Assembly (NCBI GenBank): GCA_022571175.1
Contig: JACZYI010000004.1
Coordinates: 1-23,710 of the forward strand
Source: Pseudomonadota bacterium
Lineage (GTDB): Bacteria > Pseudomonadota > Alphaproteobacteria > Sphingomonadales > SMXR01
Direction of reading: 5' to 3'
DNA: 23,710 nucleotides
Shown: one piece after another, positions 8,241 to 15,231 of the stretch
How positions within the stretch are numbered: position 1 is the first letter of the stretch
Layout of the letters: each line of letters starts with the position of its first letter
Position numbers and translations under genes: made by a program
The notes under the pieces: model-generated
What the model saw: only the letters and a program-made list of their open reading frames with translations
Databases searched by the model: none
Told to the model about the DNA's origin: nothing

Positions 8241-8731
8241 CAATCAAGCTCCAGCAATTCTGTCTCAAGCGACGGATTTCCAAACATATACGCATAGGCA
8301 TCGGCGCGCTCGGCCGAGGCTGGTATGCCGAAGGTGGAAAGGCCGAGCATAATGCCCACGAGACCCGCTACGAAAAGGCTGGCAGCTTGGGGTATCAGGG
8401 TTGCTGGTCGTGGCATAGACAATCCGGCCAAATCCAGCAGGGTTTGAATGACATTTTGTCTCTTTGATTTGCTCGGAACCGTATTTGTTTGTTCGGAGGA
8501 AATTCTGTGGAGACGTTCAAGAAAGGCATCGCTTGCGGCTTCGGGCACCGGGACGGCGTCCAAAAAACGGTCAATATTCAAAGCCTGCCCGGCTATTTCT
8601 TTTGCCTTGGCATTCTCTCCCATAAACTGAAGTGCGGCCTTACGCAGATCAACAGGCCATCGCTCAGACTGACCACCGTAACTCACCACCAGCGATTCGA
8701 ATTGTTTGAATGTCATCTTCATTTGTGTCAT
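8240..8731 (-). CDS. Single-pass membrane anti-sigma-like protein
   Basis: This 163-residue protein has a cytoplasmic N-terminal part with YGGQSERWP at 18-26, a helical stretch to about residue 110, one membrane segment (about 113-135, LIPQAASLFVAGLVGIMLG) and a short outer tail. The YGG...RWP start is, from memory, common in alphaproteobacterial proteins encoded directly after ECF sigma genes, so an anti-sigma role is inferred from topology and position rather than from a zinc-binding anti-sigma motif, which is absent. Its ATG comes one base after the sigma stop (TGAAATG) and its stop shares a base with the next ATG, so all three genes are probably translationally coupled. Confidence 0.7.
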   Translation of the reverse strand: MTQMKMTFKQFESLVVSYGGQSERWPVDLRKAALQFMGENAKAKEIAGQALNIDRFLDAVPVPEAASDAFLERLHRISSEQTNTVPSKSKRQNVIQTLLDLAGLSMPRPATLIPQAASLFVAGLVGIMLGLSTFGIPASAERADAYAYMFGNPSLETELLELD

Positions 8732-8732
8732 T

Positions 8733-9350
8733 TCAAGATTGGTCCATCATATCCAACAATGTTTTTCCCATTTCGCCCAAACTTGTTTCCAATCCGCGTC
8801 GTCCACGGGTCAAAAGTGACTCCAGGGCCTTGATATTCACCTCCAGCAAGTCTGCCGCTTCCTTGTTTGTTAATCCTTCATGGTAACATAAAATAATTGC
8901 CAGTCTTTGTCTCTCGGGCAGTTGCTTCAAAGCGTCGTTGACATATTCAGCCAACTGTTTTTCGCGATACGCCTCATCGGGGCCAGGTCCTTCATCAACA
9001 GCGTCATAATATTCGGGCAGGGTAAGAAGCCTTCGCTGCCGCTTTTTGTCCAGGCACTGGTTAACCACAATGCGGTAAAACCAGGTCGTAAACCGAGCCT
9101 TCCCCCGCTCATAACGATGCGCATTCTTCCAAAATTTAACAAAAGCTTCCTGAACCGCGTCTTCCGCCTCATCTCTGCGACCCAAAACCCTATGCGCCAG
9201 GGCCAGGTATCGGTTGGTATGGCGATCAACCATCACCGCAAATGCGGCACGGTCGCCTTTGGCGATACGCGCTACAAGCTTATGGTCTGGCTCGGCGTTC
9301 AGGCCTAAATCAGTATGAGCACTGGTATATGGCCCTTTTTTATCCTGCAT
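8733..9350 (-). CDS. ECF-type RNA polymerase sigma factor
   Basis: This 205-residue protein has sigma region 2 at about 24-105 (DEAEDAVQEAFVKFWK, then FTTWFYRIVVNQCLDKKR) and region 4 at about 140-190 (LPERQRLAIILCYHEGLTN, helix-turn-helix near 160-182). It lacks regions 1 and 3 as expected of ECF factors, and has no added C-terminal domain. It directs RNA polymerase to a dedicated set of stress or envelope promoters and is presumably held inactive by the membrane protein encoded next. The upstream gap of 152 bases contains TATACT (minus strand, 9405-9400) but no convincing -35 and no clear GGAAC-type ECF element, so autoregulation cannot be claimed. It follows korB on the same strand. Confidence 0.92.
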   Translation of the reverse strand: MQDKKGPYTSAHTDLGLNAEPDHKLVARIAKGDRAAFAVMVDRHTNRYLALAHRVLGRRDEAEDAVQEAFVKFWKNAHRYERGKARFTTWFYRIVVNQCLDKKRQRRLLTLPEYYDAVDEGPGPDEAYREKQLAEYVNDALKQLPERQRLAIILCYHEGLTNKEAADLLEVNIKALESLLTRGRRGLETSLGEMGKTLLDMMDQS

Positions 9351-9502
9351 TATGGACGCCTGCCCTTTCGCCCATCACCAATCGCCATGCGTATCACACA
9401 GTATATATTACGAACAAAGCAGCCAAAACCCTTCGCTATGGCCCAGAAAGGGTGGGTCATGACTATATGGTCTGTTTTGCTGAAAACGCCAGTTTTTGAA
9501 TT

Positions 9503-10528
9503 TTATGTGACGGTCCAGGTTCGTCCCGCACTCATGATGGCCTTCAAATCACCTTTGCCGACGATGGCTTTCCGCTCTTCAGCCTGCCCAAAAATCTGTT
9601 CTTCAAAGGTGGCTGCGGGGTTTGCATAAATTATCCCTACTACCACGGGCATTTGGGGCGGCTCCAGGGCAACGAGCATATTGGCCAGGGAGAGGTTGGT
9701 TTCGTCATGCACCAAAATATCCTTTTCAGTGACACCATTCTCTCCGATGGTCGCCGTTTCGATGCACATTTTCTTGGTATTGAATATCAGTCCTTTATCA
9801 TTGTCAGAACCGTAAATCAGGGGTTCGCCATGTTCCGCATGTACCTGCATTTCCTTGGCAACGGAACGATCAGCAAACTCCCCGAAAACCTGGTCATTAT
9901 AGACCAGGCAATTCTGGAAGATTTCAACAAAACTGGCGCCTTTATTCTCATGGGCGCGCCTGAAGACATCCGGCATGTTCTTCTGGTCGGTATCTATGGC
10001 TCGAGCAACAAAACGGGCCCCCGCGCCAAGAGCAAATCTACAGGCAGAAACCGCGCCTTCTACTGAGCCATAAGGTGATGAAGGTGACTTGGTACCCTGT
10101 CTTGAGGTTGGCGAGTATTGACCTTTGGTCAGACCATAGATTTCATTATTAAAAAGCAGGATATTGAGGTCCACATTTCGCCTCAACACATGCAGCATAT
10201 GATTGCCACCGATCGACAAGCCATCTCCATCGCCCGTGACGACCCAAACGCTCAAGTCCGGGTTAGCCAGTTTAATTCCTGTCGCAACCGCAGGGGCACG
10301 ACCATGAATAGTGTGAAACCCATAGGTGGCCATATAATGGGGAAAGCGCGAGGAGCACCCTATTCCTGATACAAATACGATATTTTCAGGCCTGAGACCC
10401 AGTTCTGGCAAGGTTCGCTGCATGCATTTTAAGATGGCATAATCACCACAGCCTGGACACCAACGAACTTCCTGGTCGCTGGCAAAATCCTTGGCTGTCA
10501 ATTTTTCCGGACTTATCTGCTCGTTCAT
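9503..10528 (-). CDS. korB: 2-oxoacid:ferredoxin oxidoreductase, beta subunit (KorB-type)
   Basis: This 341-residue thiamine-diphosphate subunit has WCPGCGDY with Cys24 and Cys27, Cys58 (SGIGCSS) and Cys207 (FQNCLVYND), the expected ligands of one [4Fe-4S] cluster. It also has the ThDP/Mg motif GDGDGLSIGGNH from about 99, with NNEIYGLTKGQ completing it. Together with KorA it decarboxylates a 2-oxoacid, most likely 2-oxoglutarate, to the acyl-CoA while reducing ferredoxin; the reverse direction is also possible. GAGGA lies eight bases before the ATG, and korA ends 15 bases upstream, so the pair is one operon. Two-subunit enzymes of this length are typical of the oxygen-tolerant type found in aerobes. 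No ferredoxin gene is adjacent. Confidence 0.93.
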   Translation of the reverse strand: MNEQISPEKLTAKDFASDQEVRWCPGCGDYAILKCMQRTLPELGLRPENIVFVSGIGCSSRFPHYMATYGFHTIHGRAPAVATGIKLANPDLSVWVVTGDGDGLSIGGNHMLHVLRRNVDLNILLFNNEIYGLTKGQYSPTSRQGTKSPSSPYGSVEGAVSACRFALGAGARFVARAIDTDQKNMPDVFRRAHENKGASFVEIFQNCLVYNDQVFGEFADRSVAKEMQVHAEHGEPLIYGSDNDKGLIFNTKKMCIETATIGENGVTEKDILVHDETNLSLANMLVALEPPQMPVVVGIIYANPAATFEEQIFGQAEERKAIVGKGDLKAIMSAGRTWTVT

Positions 10529-10543
10529 CTGTGTGTTCCTCTG

Positions 10544-12430
10544 TTAGCCTTCCAGCAGTTCTTTGATTTTATGCACAATCTCGCCAACCTTAAAGGGTTG
10601 TCCCGAAACCTTGCTCATGGGGAGCACATCGAGAAGATATTTGTCGCGCAACACACTCGCCAGTTGGCCTTTATTCATTTCTGGTACAAGCACTTTGTCG
10701 AACCCTTTCAATATGGCACCCAGGTTTTTGGGGAATGGGTTCAGATGCCGGATTTGAATATGGCTAACTGCCAACCCCTCATTGGTGGCATATCTTGTGG
10801 CTTGGTTAATGGGTCCAAAGGTTGAGCCCCAGCCAACAATCACGAGTGGCCCATCTGATTTGCCCAGGGAAATCTCTTGCTTCGGGATATAATCAACAAT
10901 TCCAGCTACTTTTCCCATTCTCAAGTCAGTCATTTTTTGATGGTTTGATGCCGAATAGGAAATATTTCCGGTTTTGATATCTTTTTCCAGTCCACCGATC
11001 CGATGCTCCAAACCCGGGGTGCCGGGCTTGGCCCATGTGCGGGCTAAGGTGTGTTTATCGCGTTGGAAAGGTACATGGTCACGTTTTTCAGCGTCACCGG
11101 TGGTGGCAAATGAAACTGGAAAGGGCTCAAGGGCGTCAAGGTCGGGTAATTTCCAGGGTTCTGCAGCGTTTGTTATGTAACCATCGGTGAGTAGCATGAC
11201 GGGGGTCATAAATTTGGTTGCCAGCCTGACGGCCTCAATAGCGGTATAAAAACAGTCGCCAGGGCTGTGTGAGCAAATGAGTGGCATGGGCGCATCACCG
11301 TTCCGCCCATACATGGCCTGATAGAGGTCCGATTGTTCAGTTTTTGTGGGTAGTCCGGTGGAGGGACCGCCTCGCTGGGAATTTATGATGACCAGGGGCA
11401 ATTCTGCGGTTATGGCCAGGCCCATGGCCTCTGTTTTTAGCGCAATACCCGGACCCGAGCTGCTGGTAATACCAAGCGCCCCGGCAAATGATGCTCCAAT
11501 GGCTGAACAGATGGCAGCAATCTCATCTTCTGCCTGGAAGGTGGTGACATCGAATTCTTTTAATCTGGATAAAATATGCAAGAGGGGCGAGGCCGGTGTT
11601 ATCGGGTAAGAACCAAACATGATGGATAAATTTGCCAGTTTGGCTCCAGCTAATAATCCCCAGGCCAGCGCCTCACCCCCGGTAACGGTCCGGTACAAGC
11701 CGGGCTCTGTTTGCGCTGTGGGAATGGTATATCGCTTCAACTCAATGGAAAGCTCAGCGGTTTCACCAAAGGCATGGCCGGCGTTAAGAGCAGCGACATT
11801 GGCGTTGGCAATCTGGGGTACATTCTCGAATTTGGCCTTTAACCAATCAATAATGGGGATTCGATCACGGCTGAACATCCAGAGCATAAGCCCCAGCGTC
11901 CACATATTTTTGCACCGAATTGCATCTTTCTTCGTGAGGTCAAATTCTTTGACCGCTTCGAGTGTAAAGGTGGTTACATCAAGTTCAATGACCTGGAATT
12001 TTGCCAGAGTGTCATCTTTCAGGGGGTTTTCTTCAAATCCTGCTTTCTGCAGATTTCTTGCCGTAAATGAACCGGTGTCGGTCAGCACCAGGCCGCCTTC
12101 TCTCAAAACATCCAAATTTACTTTAAGAGCGGCTGGATTCATGGCGACCAAAACATCCGGCTCGTCGCCGGCGGTCAGAATCCGGCCGCTGCCAAACTTT
12201 ATCTGAAAGGCCGAGACCCCAAAAGTTGTTCCCGCTGGAGCGCGAATTTCGGCAGGAAAGTCTGGAAAGGTTGACAGACCATGGCCAGCCAATGCGGTAG
12301 AGGCCATGAACTGCGTTCCAGTGAGCTGCATGCCATCACCGGAATCACCCGCGAAACGAATGACCACGGATTCAAGCTCCTCGAATTCCAAGTCCTTGGT
12401 TCCGTCCTTTGGTGGATTTTGTATGTTCAT
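10544..12430 (-). CDS. korA: 2-oxoacid:ferredoxin oxidoreductase, fused gamma-alpha subunit (KorA-type)
   Basis: This 628-residue protein begins with the gamma (CoA-binding) domain (VIRFAGDSGDGMQLTG near residue 27). The alpha pyrimidine-binding domain follows from about residue 235 (FGSYPITPASPLLHIL; FQAEDEIAAICSAIGASFAG; TSSSGPGIALKTEAMGLA; INSQRGGPSTGLPTKTEQSD). The C-terminal transketolase-like domain ends near VGEIVHKIKELLEG. The gamma-alpha fusion is the standard arrangement of two-subunit enzymes such as mycobacterial KorAB. It carries no ferredoxin-like delta domain, so an external electron carrier is needed. It is followed by korB after 15 bases. A clear Shine-Dalgarno sequence is not visible before the ATG, and an inverted repeat lies 27-46 bases upstream. 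Confidence 0.93.
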   Translation of the reverse strand: MNIQNPPKDGTKDLEFEELESVVIRFAGDSGDGMQLTGTQFMASTALAGHGLSTFPDFPAEIRAPAGTTFGVSAFQIKFGSGRILTAGDEPDVLVAMNPAALKVNLDVLREGGLVLTDTGSFTARNLQKAGFEENPLKDDTLAKFQVIELDVTTFTLEAVKEFDLTKKDAIRCKNMWTLGLMLWMFSRDRIPIIDWLKAKFENVPQIANANVAALNAGHAFGETAELSIELKRYTIPTAQTEPGLYRTVTGGEALAWGLLAGAKLANLSIMFGSYPITPASPLLHILSRLKEFDVTTFQAEDEIAAICSAIGASFAGALGITSSSGPGIALKTEAMGLAITAELPLVIINSQRGGPSTGLPTKTEQSDLYQAMYGRNGDAPMPLICSHSPGDCFYTAIEAVRLATKFMTPVMLLTDGYITNAAEPWKLPDLDALEPFPVSFATTGDAEKRDHVPFQRDKHTLARTWAKPGTPGLEHRIGGLEKDIKTGNISYSASNHQKMTDLRMGKVAGIVDYIPKQEISLGKSDGPLVIVGWGSTFGPINQATRYATNEGLAVSHIQIRHLNPFPKNLGAILKGFDKVLVPEMNKGQLASVLRDKYLLDVLPMSKVSGQPFKVGEIVHKIKELLEG

Positions 12431-12456
12431 GGCACTGTTTCACGACCTTGAGTAAT

Positions 12457-12476
12457 TTCGTTTATATATCAACGAA
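12457..12476. repeat. Inverted repeat upstream of korA (candidate operator)
   Basis: TTCGTT and AACGAA are separated by eight bases (TATATATC); extended to nine bases per arm, eight positions pair. It lies in the 103-base gap between the arsC-like gene and korA. It contains GTTTATATATCA, a 12-base string also found at 5368-5379 over the metF promoter. No good -35 fits the AT-rich centre as a -10, so an operator role is only suggested. Confidence 0.35.
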
Positions 12477-12533
12477 TTTCGAATCATTTGGCAACATATT
12501 CCAGCAGACAGGGGAGAATTTTTCCGCCTGAGC

Positions 12534-12881
12534 CTAGAGTATACCCAAAACAGACTCTGGTGGCCGACCGATTGCTGCCTTGTTACCACTGACAACAATT
12601 GGCCTTTCGATCAGAATTGGGTGGCTGATCATTGCTTCAATGAGGTCGTCTCTGGTGTGTTTTGGATTTTCCAGTCCCAATTCCTTAAAGACTGCTTCAT
12701 TTGTCCGCATAATATCGCGCGGGCTCTTTCCGAGCATGGTCAAGACCTGGTCAAGCTCATCCGCAGAGGGAGGCATTTCCAGATAGAGAAGAATTTTGGG
12801 TGTGATGCCCTTATCCAGGAGTAAATCCATGGTTGATCTGGATTTGCTGCAGCGCGGGTTATGCCAGATAGTAACGCTCAT
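12534..12881 (-). CDS. ArsC-family (YfgD-like) thioredoxin-fold reductase
   Basis: This 115-residue protein starts with IWHNPRCSKSR; Cys11 matches the catalytic cysteine of glutaredoxin-dependent arsenate reductases. Arg59, Arg93 (IERPIVV) and Arg106 (GRPPESVL) match the three arginines that bind arsenate in the E. coli enzyme. The CSKSR motif, GRPPE ending and short C-terminus resemble the chromosomal YfgD branch more than plasmid ArsC. It has a near-perfect AGGAGGTGA ribosome-binding site and follows pyrD by 24 bases, so it is probably co-transcribed with pyrD. No arsR, arsB or acr3 gene is near, so an arsenic-resistance role is not supported by context. Confidence 0.85.
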   Translation of the reverse strand: MSVTIWHNPRCSKSRSTMDLLLDKGITPKILLYLEMPPSADELDQVLTMLGKSPRDIMRTNEAVFKELGLENPKHTRDDLIEAMISHPILIERPIVVSGNKAAIGRPPESVLGIL

Positions 12882-12905
12882 ATTTCACCTCCTATTTTGT
12901 CATCA

Positions 12906-13973
12906 TTATCTTTCCAACGCACCGACCGCATCGCCCACTGATCGAAATCCGTCTTTCACCAGAAACTCTGCAAGCTCATCCTTAATTCTGTTGATAATGT
13001 CAGGCCCCTCAAATGCAAGAGCGGTATATAGTTCCACCAGAGATGCGCCGGCCAGAATTTTTTGATAAGCATCTGCCCCGCTCGAAATACCACCAACGCC
13101 AATGAAAGACAATTTCCCCCCGGACAGCTTGAAACATTTCTTGAGCAATGCGGTCGAGGGTTCAAACAGTGGTTTTCCACTCAGGCCCCCCACTTCATTT
13201 TTTATTTTTGATACCAGACTGTCCGGTCTTGCGGTGGTAGTGTTCGTAATGACAAGCCCGGCAATTTCGAATTCGATGGCTACACCCACTACCGTCTCTG
13301 CCTGTCCCTCATCCAGATCCGGTGCTATCTTCACAAAGAGTGGCGGTTGTTTCTCAAGCTTGAGAGAGGCTCTTGCCCGGGTGCAAGTGGCAATCAATTC
13401 TCGTAACAAAGTCTCTCGTTGCAAATCCCGGAGACCCGGTGTGTTCGGAGAGGAAATGTTGATCACAAGAAAATCTGCCAGTGGAGCAAGGCGCGTAATT
13501 GCCAGTTCATAGTCCCGGAGCCGGTCAGGACTGTCTTTATTTGCGCCAATATTGATGCCGATGGGACCTGGCAGAATTTTGGATCTTGCCCGGATTAAAC
13601 TCAGTGTGGCTGCTTCCATGCCCCGGTTGTTAAATCCCAGACGGTTAATGACGGCCCTTTCCGGGGCTAATCGAAAAACACGGGGTTTGGGATTTCCCCC
13701 TTGAGCGAGGGGTGTGACCGTACCCACTTCTACAAAACCAAACCCGAGAGAAAGCATTTTCCGTGTCAGAACTGCATTTTTGTCAAAGCCAGCTGCCAAC
13801 CCCAATGGGTTGGAAAGAACAAGGCCATAGAGATTTACAGCTAATATTTTGGGGTCACTTCGGCGCTTGGGTCTGAAAAACGGGCTTGAAATGGCCGTAA
13901 TGGTCAGTTGATGGGCATCTTCAGGCGGCAGTGCGCGAAGCAGAGGCTGAATTAACCGGAACCCCAAATTCAT
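12906..13973 (-). CDS. pyrD: Dihydroorotate dehydrogenase (quinone), class 2
   Basis: This 355-residue membrane-associated FMN enzyme oxidises dihydroorotate to orotate with quinone as acceptor, the fourth step of pyrimidine synthesis. The N-terminal helical region (FRLIQPLLRALPPEDAHQL) is the class 2 membrane and quinone-entry extension. NISSPNTPGLRDLQ carries the catalytic Ser175, which distinguishes it from the cysteine of class 1. The FMN phosphate site is FIGVGGISSGADAY near 290-303. ATG 13973 is preferred because GGGAG lies nine bases upstream; a TTG two codons earlier is too close to that site. A hairpin-forming stretch (about 13996-14016) precedes the ribosome-binding site; a link to pyrimidine control is not shown. 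Confidence 0.96.
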   Translation of the reverse strand: MNLGFRLIQPLLRALPPEDAHQLTITAISSPFFRPKRRSDPKILAVNLYGLVLSNPLGLAAGFDKNAVLTRKMLSLGFGFVEVGTVTPLAQGGNPKPRVFRLAPERAVINRLGFNNRGMEAATLSLIRARSKILPGPIGINIGANKDSPDRLRDYELAITRLAPLADFLVINISSPNTPGLRDLQRETLLRELIATCTRARASLKLEKQPPLFVKIAPDLDEGQAETVVGVAIEFEIAGLVITNTTTARPDSLVSKIKNEVGGLSGKPLFEPSTALLKKCFKLSGGKLSFIGVGGISSGADAYQKILAGASLVELYTALAFEGPDIINRIKDELAEFLVKDGFRSVGDAVGALER

Positions 13974-14098
13974 CGCCAATTACTCCCATGATCAAGAGCG
14001 CATTTTTTATGCACGCTGCGACACTAACCCAATCTGAAAGGTCATGGGAAGCCAAACGACATTTCTTTTTTAAATGTTATTTTTGGTGAACTGAAAAA

Positions 14099-14512
14099 TT
14101 ATTCCGGTGCGGATCCGGCGTCCTCTTTTTGGGTTGGTATATTGGGAAGATCAAAGCTGGTGATGGGGCAGGTTTCTCCGCTGCGCGATACGACCAGGCT
14201 TTTTTCAGCGCAGAGCTGCCCCCCGGTGGCCTGGAAGGTAAAAAAATTATGGAACTTCAACTGCGGGCATCCCTCACCAAGGCGGATGGATATTTTTTCA
14301 TTTGAGCGCAATGAAATTTGAATGGTGCGATCACTTTCAATAAAGGTTTCTGCAATATCGCTTATGACGATACAGCGGGGACCCTCAGGAACCTGCTCAT
14401 CAAAAGCAATATCTTGGGCCAATAGATTTTCCGCAAGTAACAATAGCGAAAAGATAAGAAATCCCCGGAACACTGCCGAAATCCTGACATGGGAAAATCT
14501 AGTCATTCTCAT
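14099..14512 (-). CDS. Exported DUF6491-like protein of unknown function
   Basis: This 137-residue protein has a Sec signal peptide (basic start, FLIFSLLLLAENLLAQ core, likely cleavage after LLA near residue 32). The mature part has four cysteines: Cys47 (GPRCIVI), Cys82 (EGCPQLKF), Cys101 (QLCAEK) and Cys115 (ETCPITSF). The order C-I, D-R-T-I, G-C-P-L, L-C, C-P-I-x-x-F fits the pattern I recall for the DUF6491 family of alpha- and gammaproteobacteria; this comes from memory of the pattern, not from a search. Two disulfides in the periplasm are likely. The start region lies in a 13-base direct repeat. The function is not known. It diverges from the FKBP isomerase gene, which is also exported. 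Confidence 0.7.
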   Translation of the reverse strand: MRMTRFSHVRISAVFRGFLIFSLLLLAENLLAQDIAFDEQVPEGPRCIVISDIAETFIESDRTIQISLRSNEKISIRLGEGCPQLKFHNFFTFQATGGQLCAEKSLVVSRSGETCPITSFDLPNIPTQKEDAGSAPE

Positions 14513-14533
14513 CCATCTTTATTCTCATCCATC
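14505..14533. repeat. 13-base tandem duplication at the start of the DUF6491-like gene
   Basis: ATTCTCATCCATC occurs at 14505-14517 and again at 14521-14533, a 16-base period. On the minus strand each copy holds ATGAGAAT. The copy nearer the gene supplies its start codon, while the outer copy opens a nine-codon frame that ends in TAG overlapping codons 3-4 of the gene. Confidence 0.75.
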
Positions 14534-14749
14534 ACTGAAGTATCTAAGCATTATGCAAAATCCAGCATGAACCAAAGATTAACACCTATGAGGAGGTATT
14601 CAATCTCGAATCCAGTGGCTGGACTGAAGGGCAAGAGGGTCAAGCTTGATGTTATGCCATTCAAAAGGGTAGTCTTTACAGGTCGGGCCTTGAAATTGAC
14701 ATGGTGCGGAATAGTATCGCCAAAGCTTTTGATAAAGGAAATGGAATAG

Positions 14750-15217
14750 ATGCGAATTAGCAGGGCATTGCTGACCCCAGTTCTGGTTTGGTTGCTGACA
14801 CTTGTGCCAGCCTTTTCCCAATCTGATGGGTTGGAGCCGAATCTTCAACTGCAATATCTGCAAGAAAACGCTCAAAAGCCAGGCGTGATAAAGCGCCTAA
14901 GCGGATTACAAATCAGAATTATTGAACGGGGGGACGGCAATTTCCCGAACAAAGATGATGTGGTGGTTGTCCATTATGAGGGCAAACTCATTGACGGGAC
15001 CATATTTGACAGTTCTTACGCGAAAGGCGAGCCTGTGGTTTTCCCCATAAAGGGGGTTATCCGTGGCTGGCAGGAGGCCTTGGTCCTGATGACTGTGGGC
15101 TCCAAGTGGGAATTGATCCTGCCTGCAAAGATTGCCTATGGAGATGCGGGCGCATCCGAGTTAATTCCGCCAGGGGCCACACTTGTCTTTACGGTAGAAT
15201 TGCTGGAAATAAAATAA
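14750..15217 (+). CDS. Exported FKBP-type peptidyl-prolyl cis-trans isomerase
   Basis: This 155-residue protein has a signal peptide (LLTPVLVWLLTLVPAFS, likely cut before QSDG), a short linker, and one FKBP domain from about residue 48 to the end. The FK506-pocket pattern is present: VVHYEGKLIDGTIFDSS, then VIRGWQEAL, GSKWELILP, IAYGDAGA and IPPGATLVFTVELLEI. It should speed proline isomerisation of envelope proteins; whether it is soluble in the periplasm or lipid-anchored is not decided, but no lipobox cysteine is seen. The 237-base gap to the divergent DUF6491-like gene contains TTGACA (14696-14701) but no well-spaced -10. The end converges on the kinase gene with a gap of only 14 bases and no visible terminator. 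Confidence 0.92.
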   Translation: MRISRALLTPVLVWLLTLVPAFSQSDGLEPNLQLQYLQENAQKPGVIKRLSGLQIRIIERGDGNFPNKDDVVVVHYEGKLIDGTIFDSSYAKGEPVVFPIKGVIRGWQEALVLMTVGSKWELILPAKIAYGDAGASELIPPGATLVFTVELLEIK

Positions 15218-15231
15218 TCTCAAAAGGCTAA

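Noticed and set aside
9429..9460. Possible terminator hairpin between korB and the sigma factor gene (CCCA...TGGG)
   Set aside because: The stem is only four bases and there is no T-run after it.
11619..12206. Plus-strand open frame of 195 codons opposite korA
   Set aside because: It lies wholly antisense to conserved KorA gamma-domain sequence and has no family features.
14567..14749. Small plus-strand open frame ending directly before the FKBP gene, with AGGAGG inside it
   Set aside because: The peptide shows no recognisable family, the AGGAGG is not placed before a start codon, and the frame is short enough to be chance.
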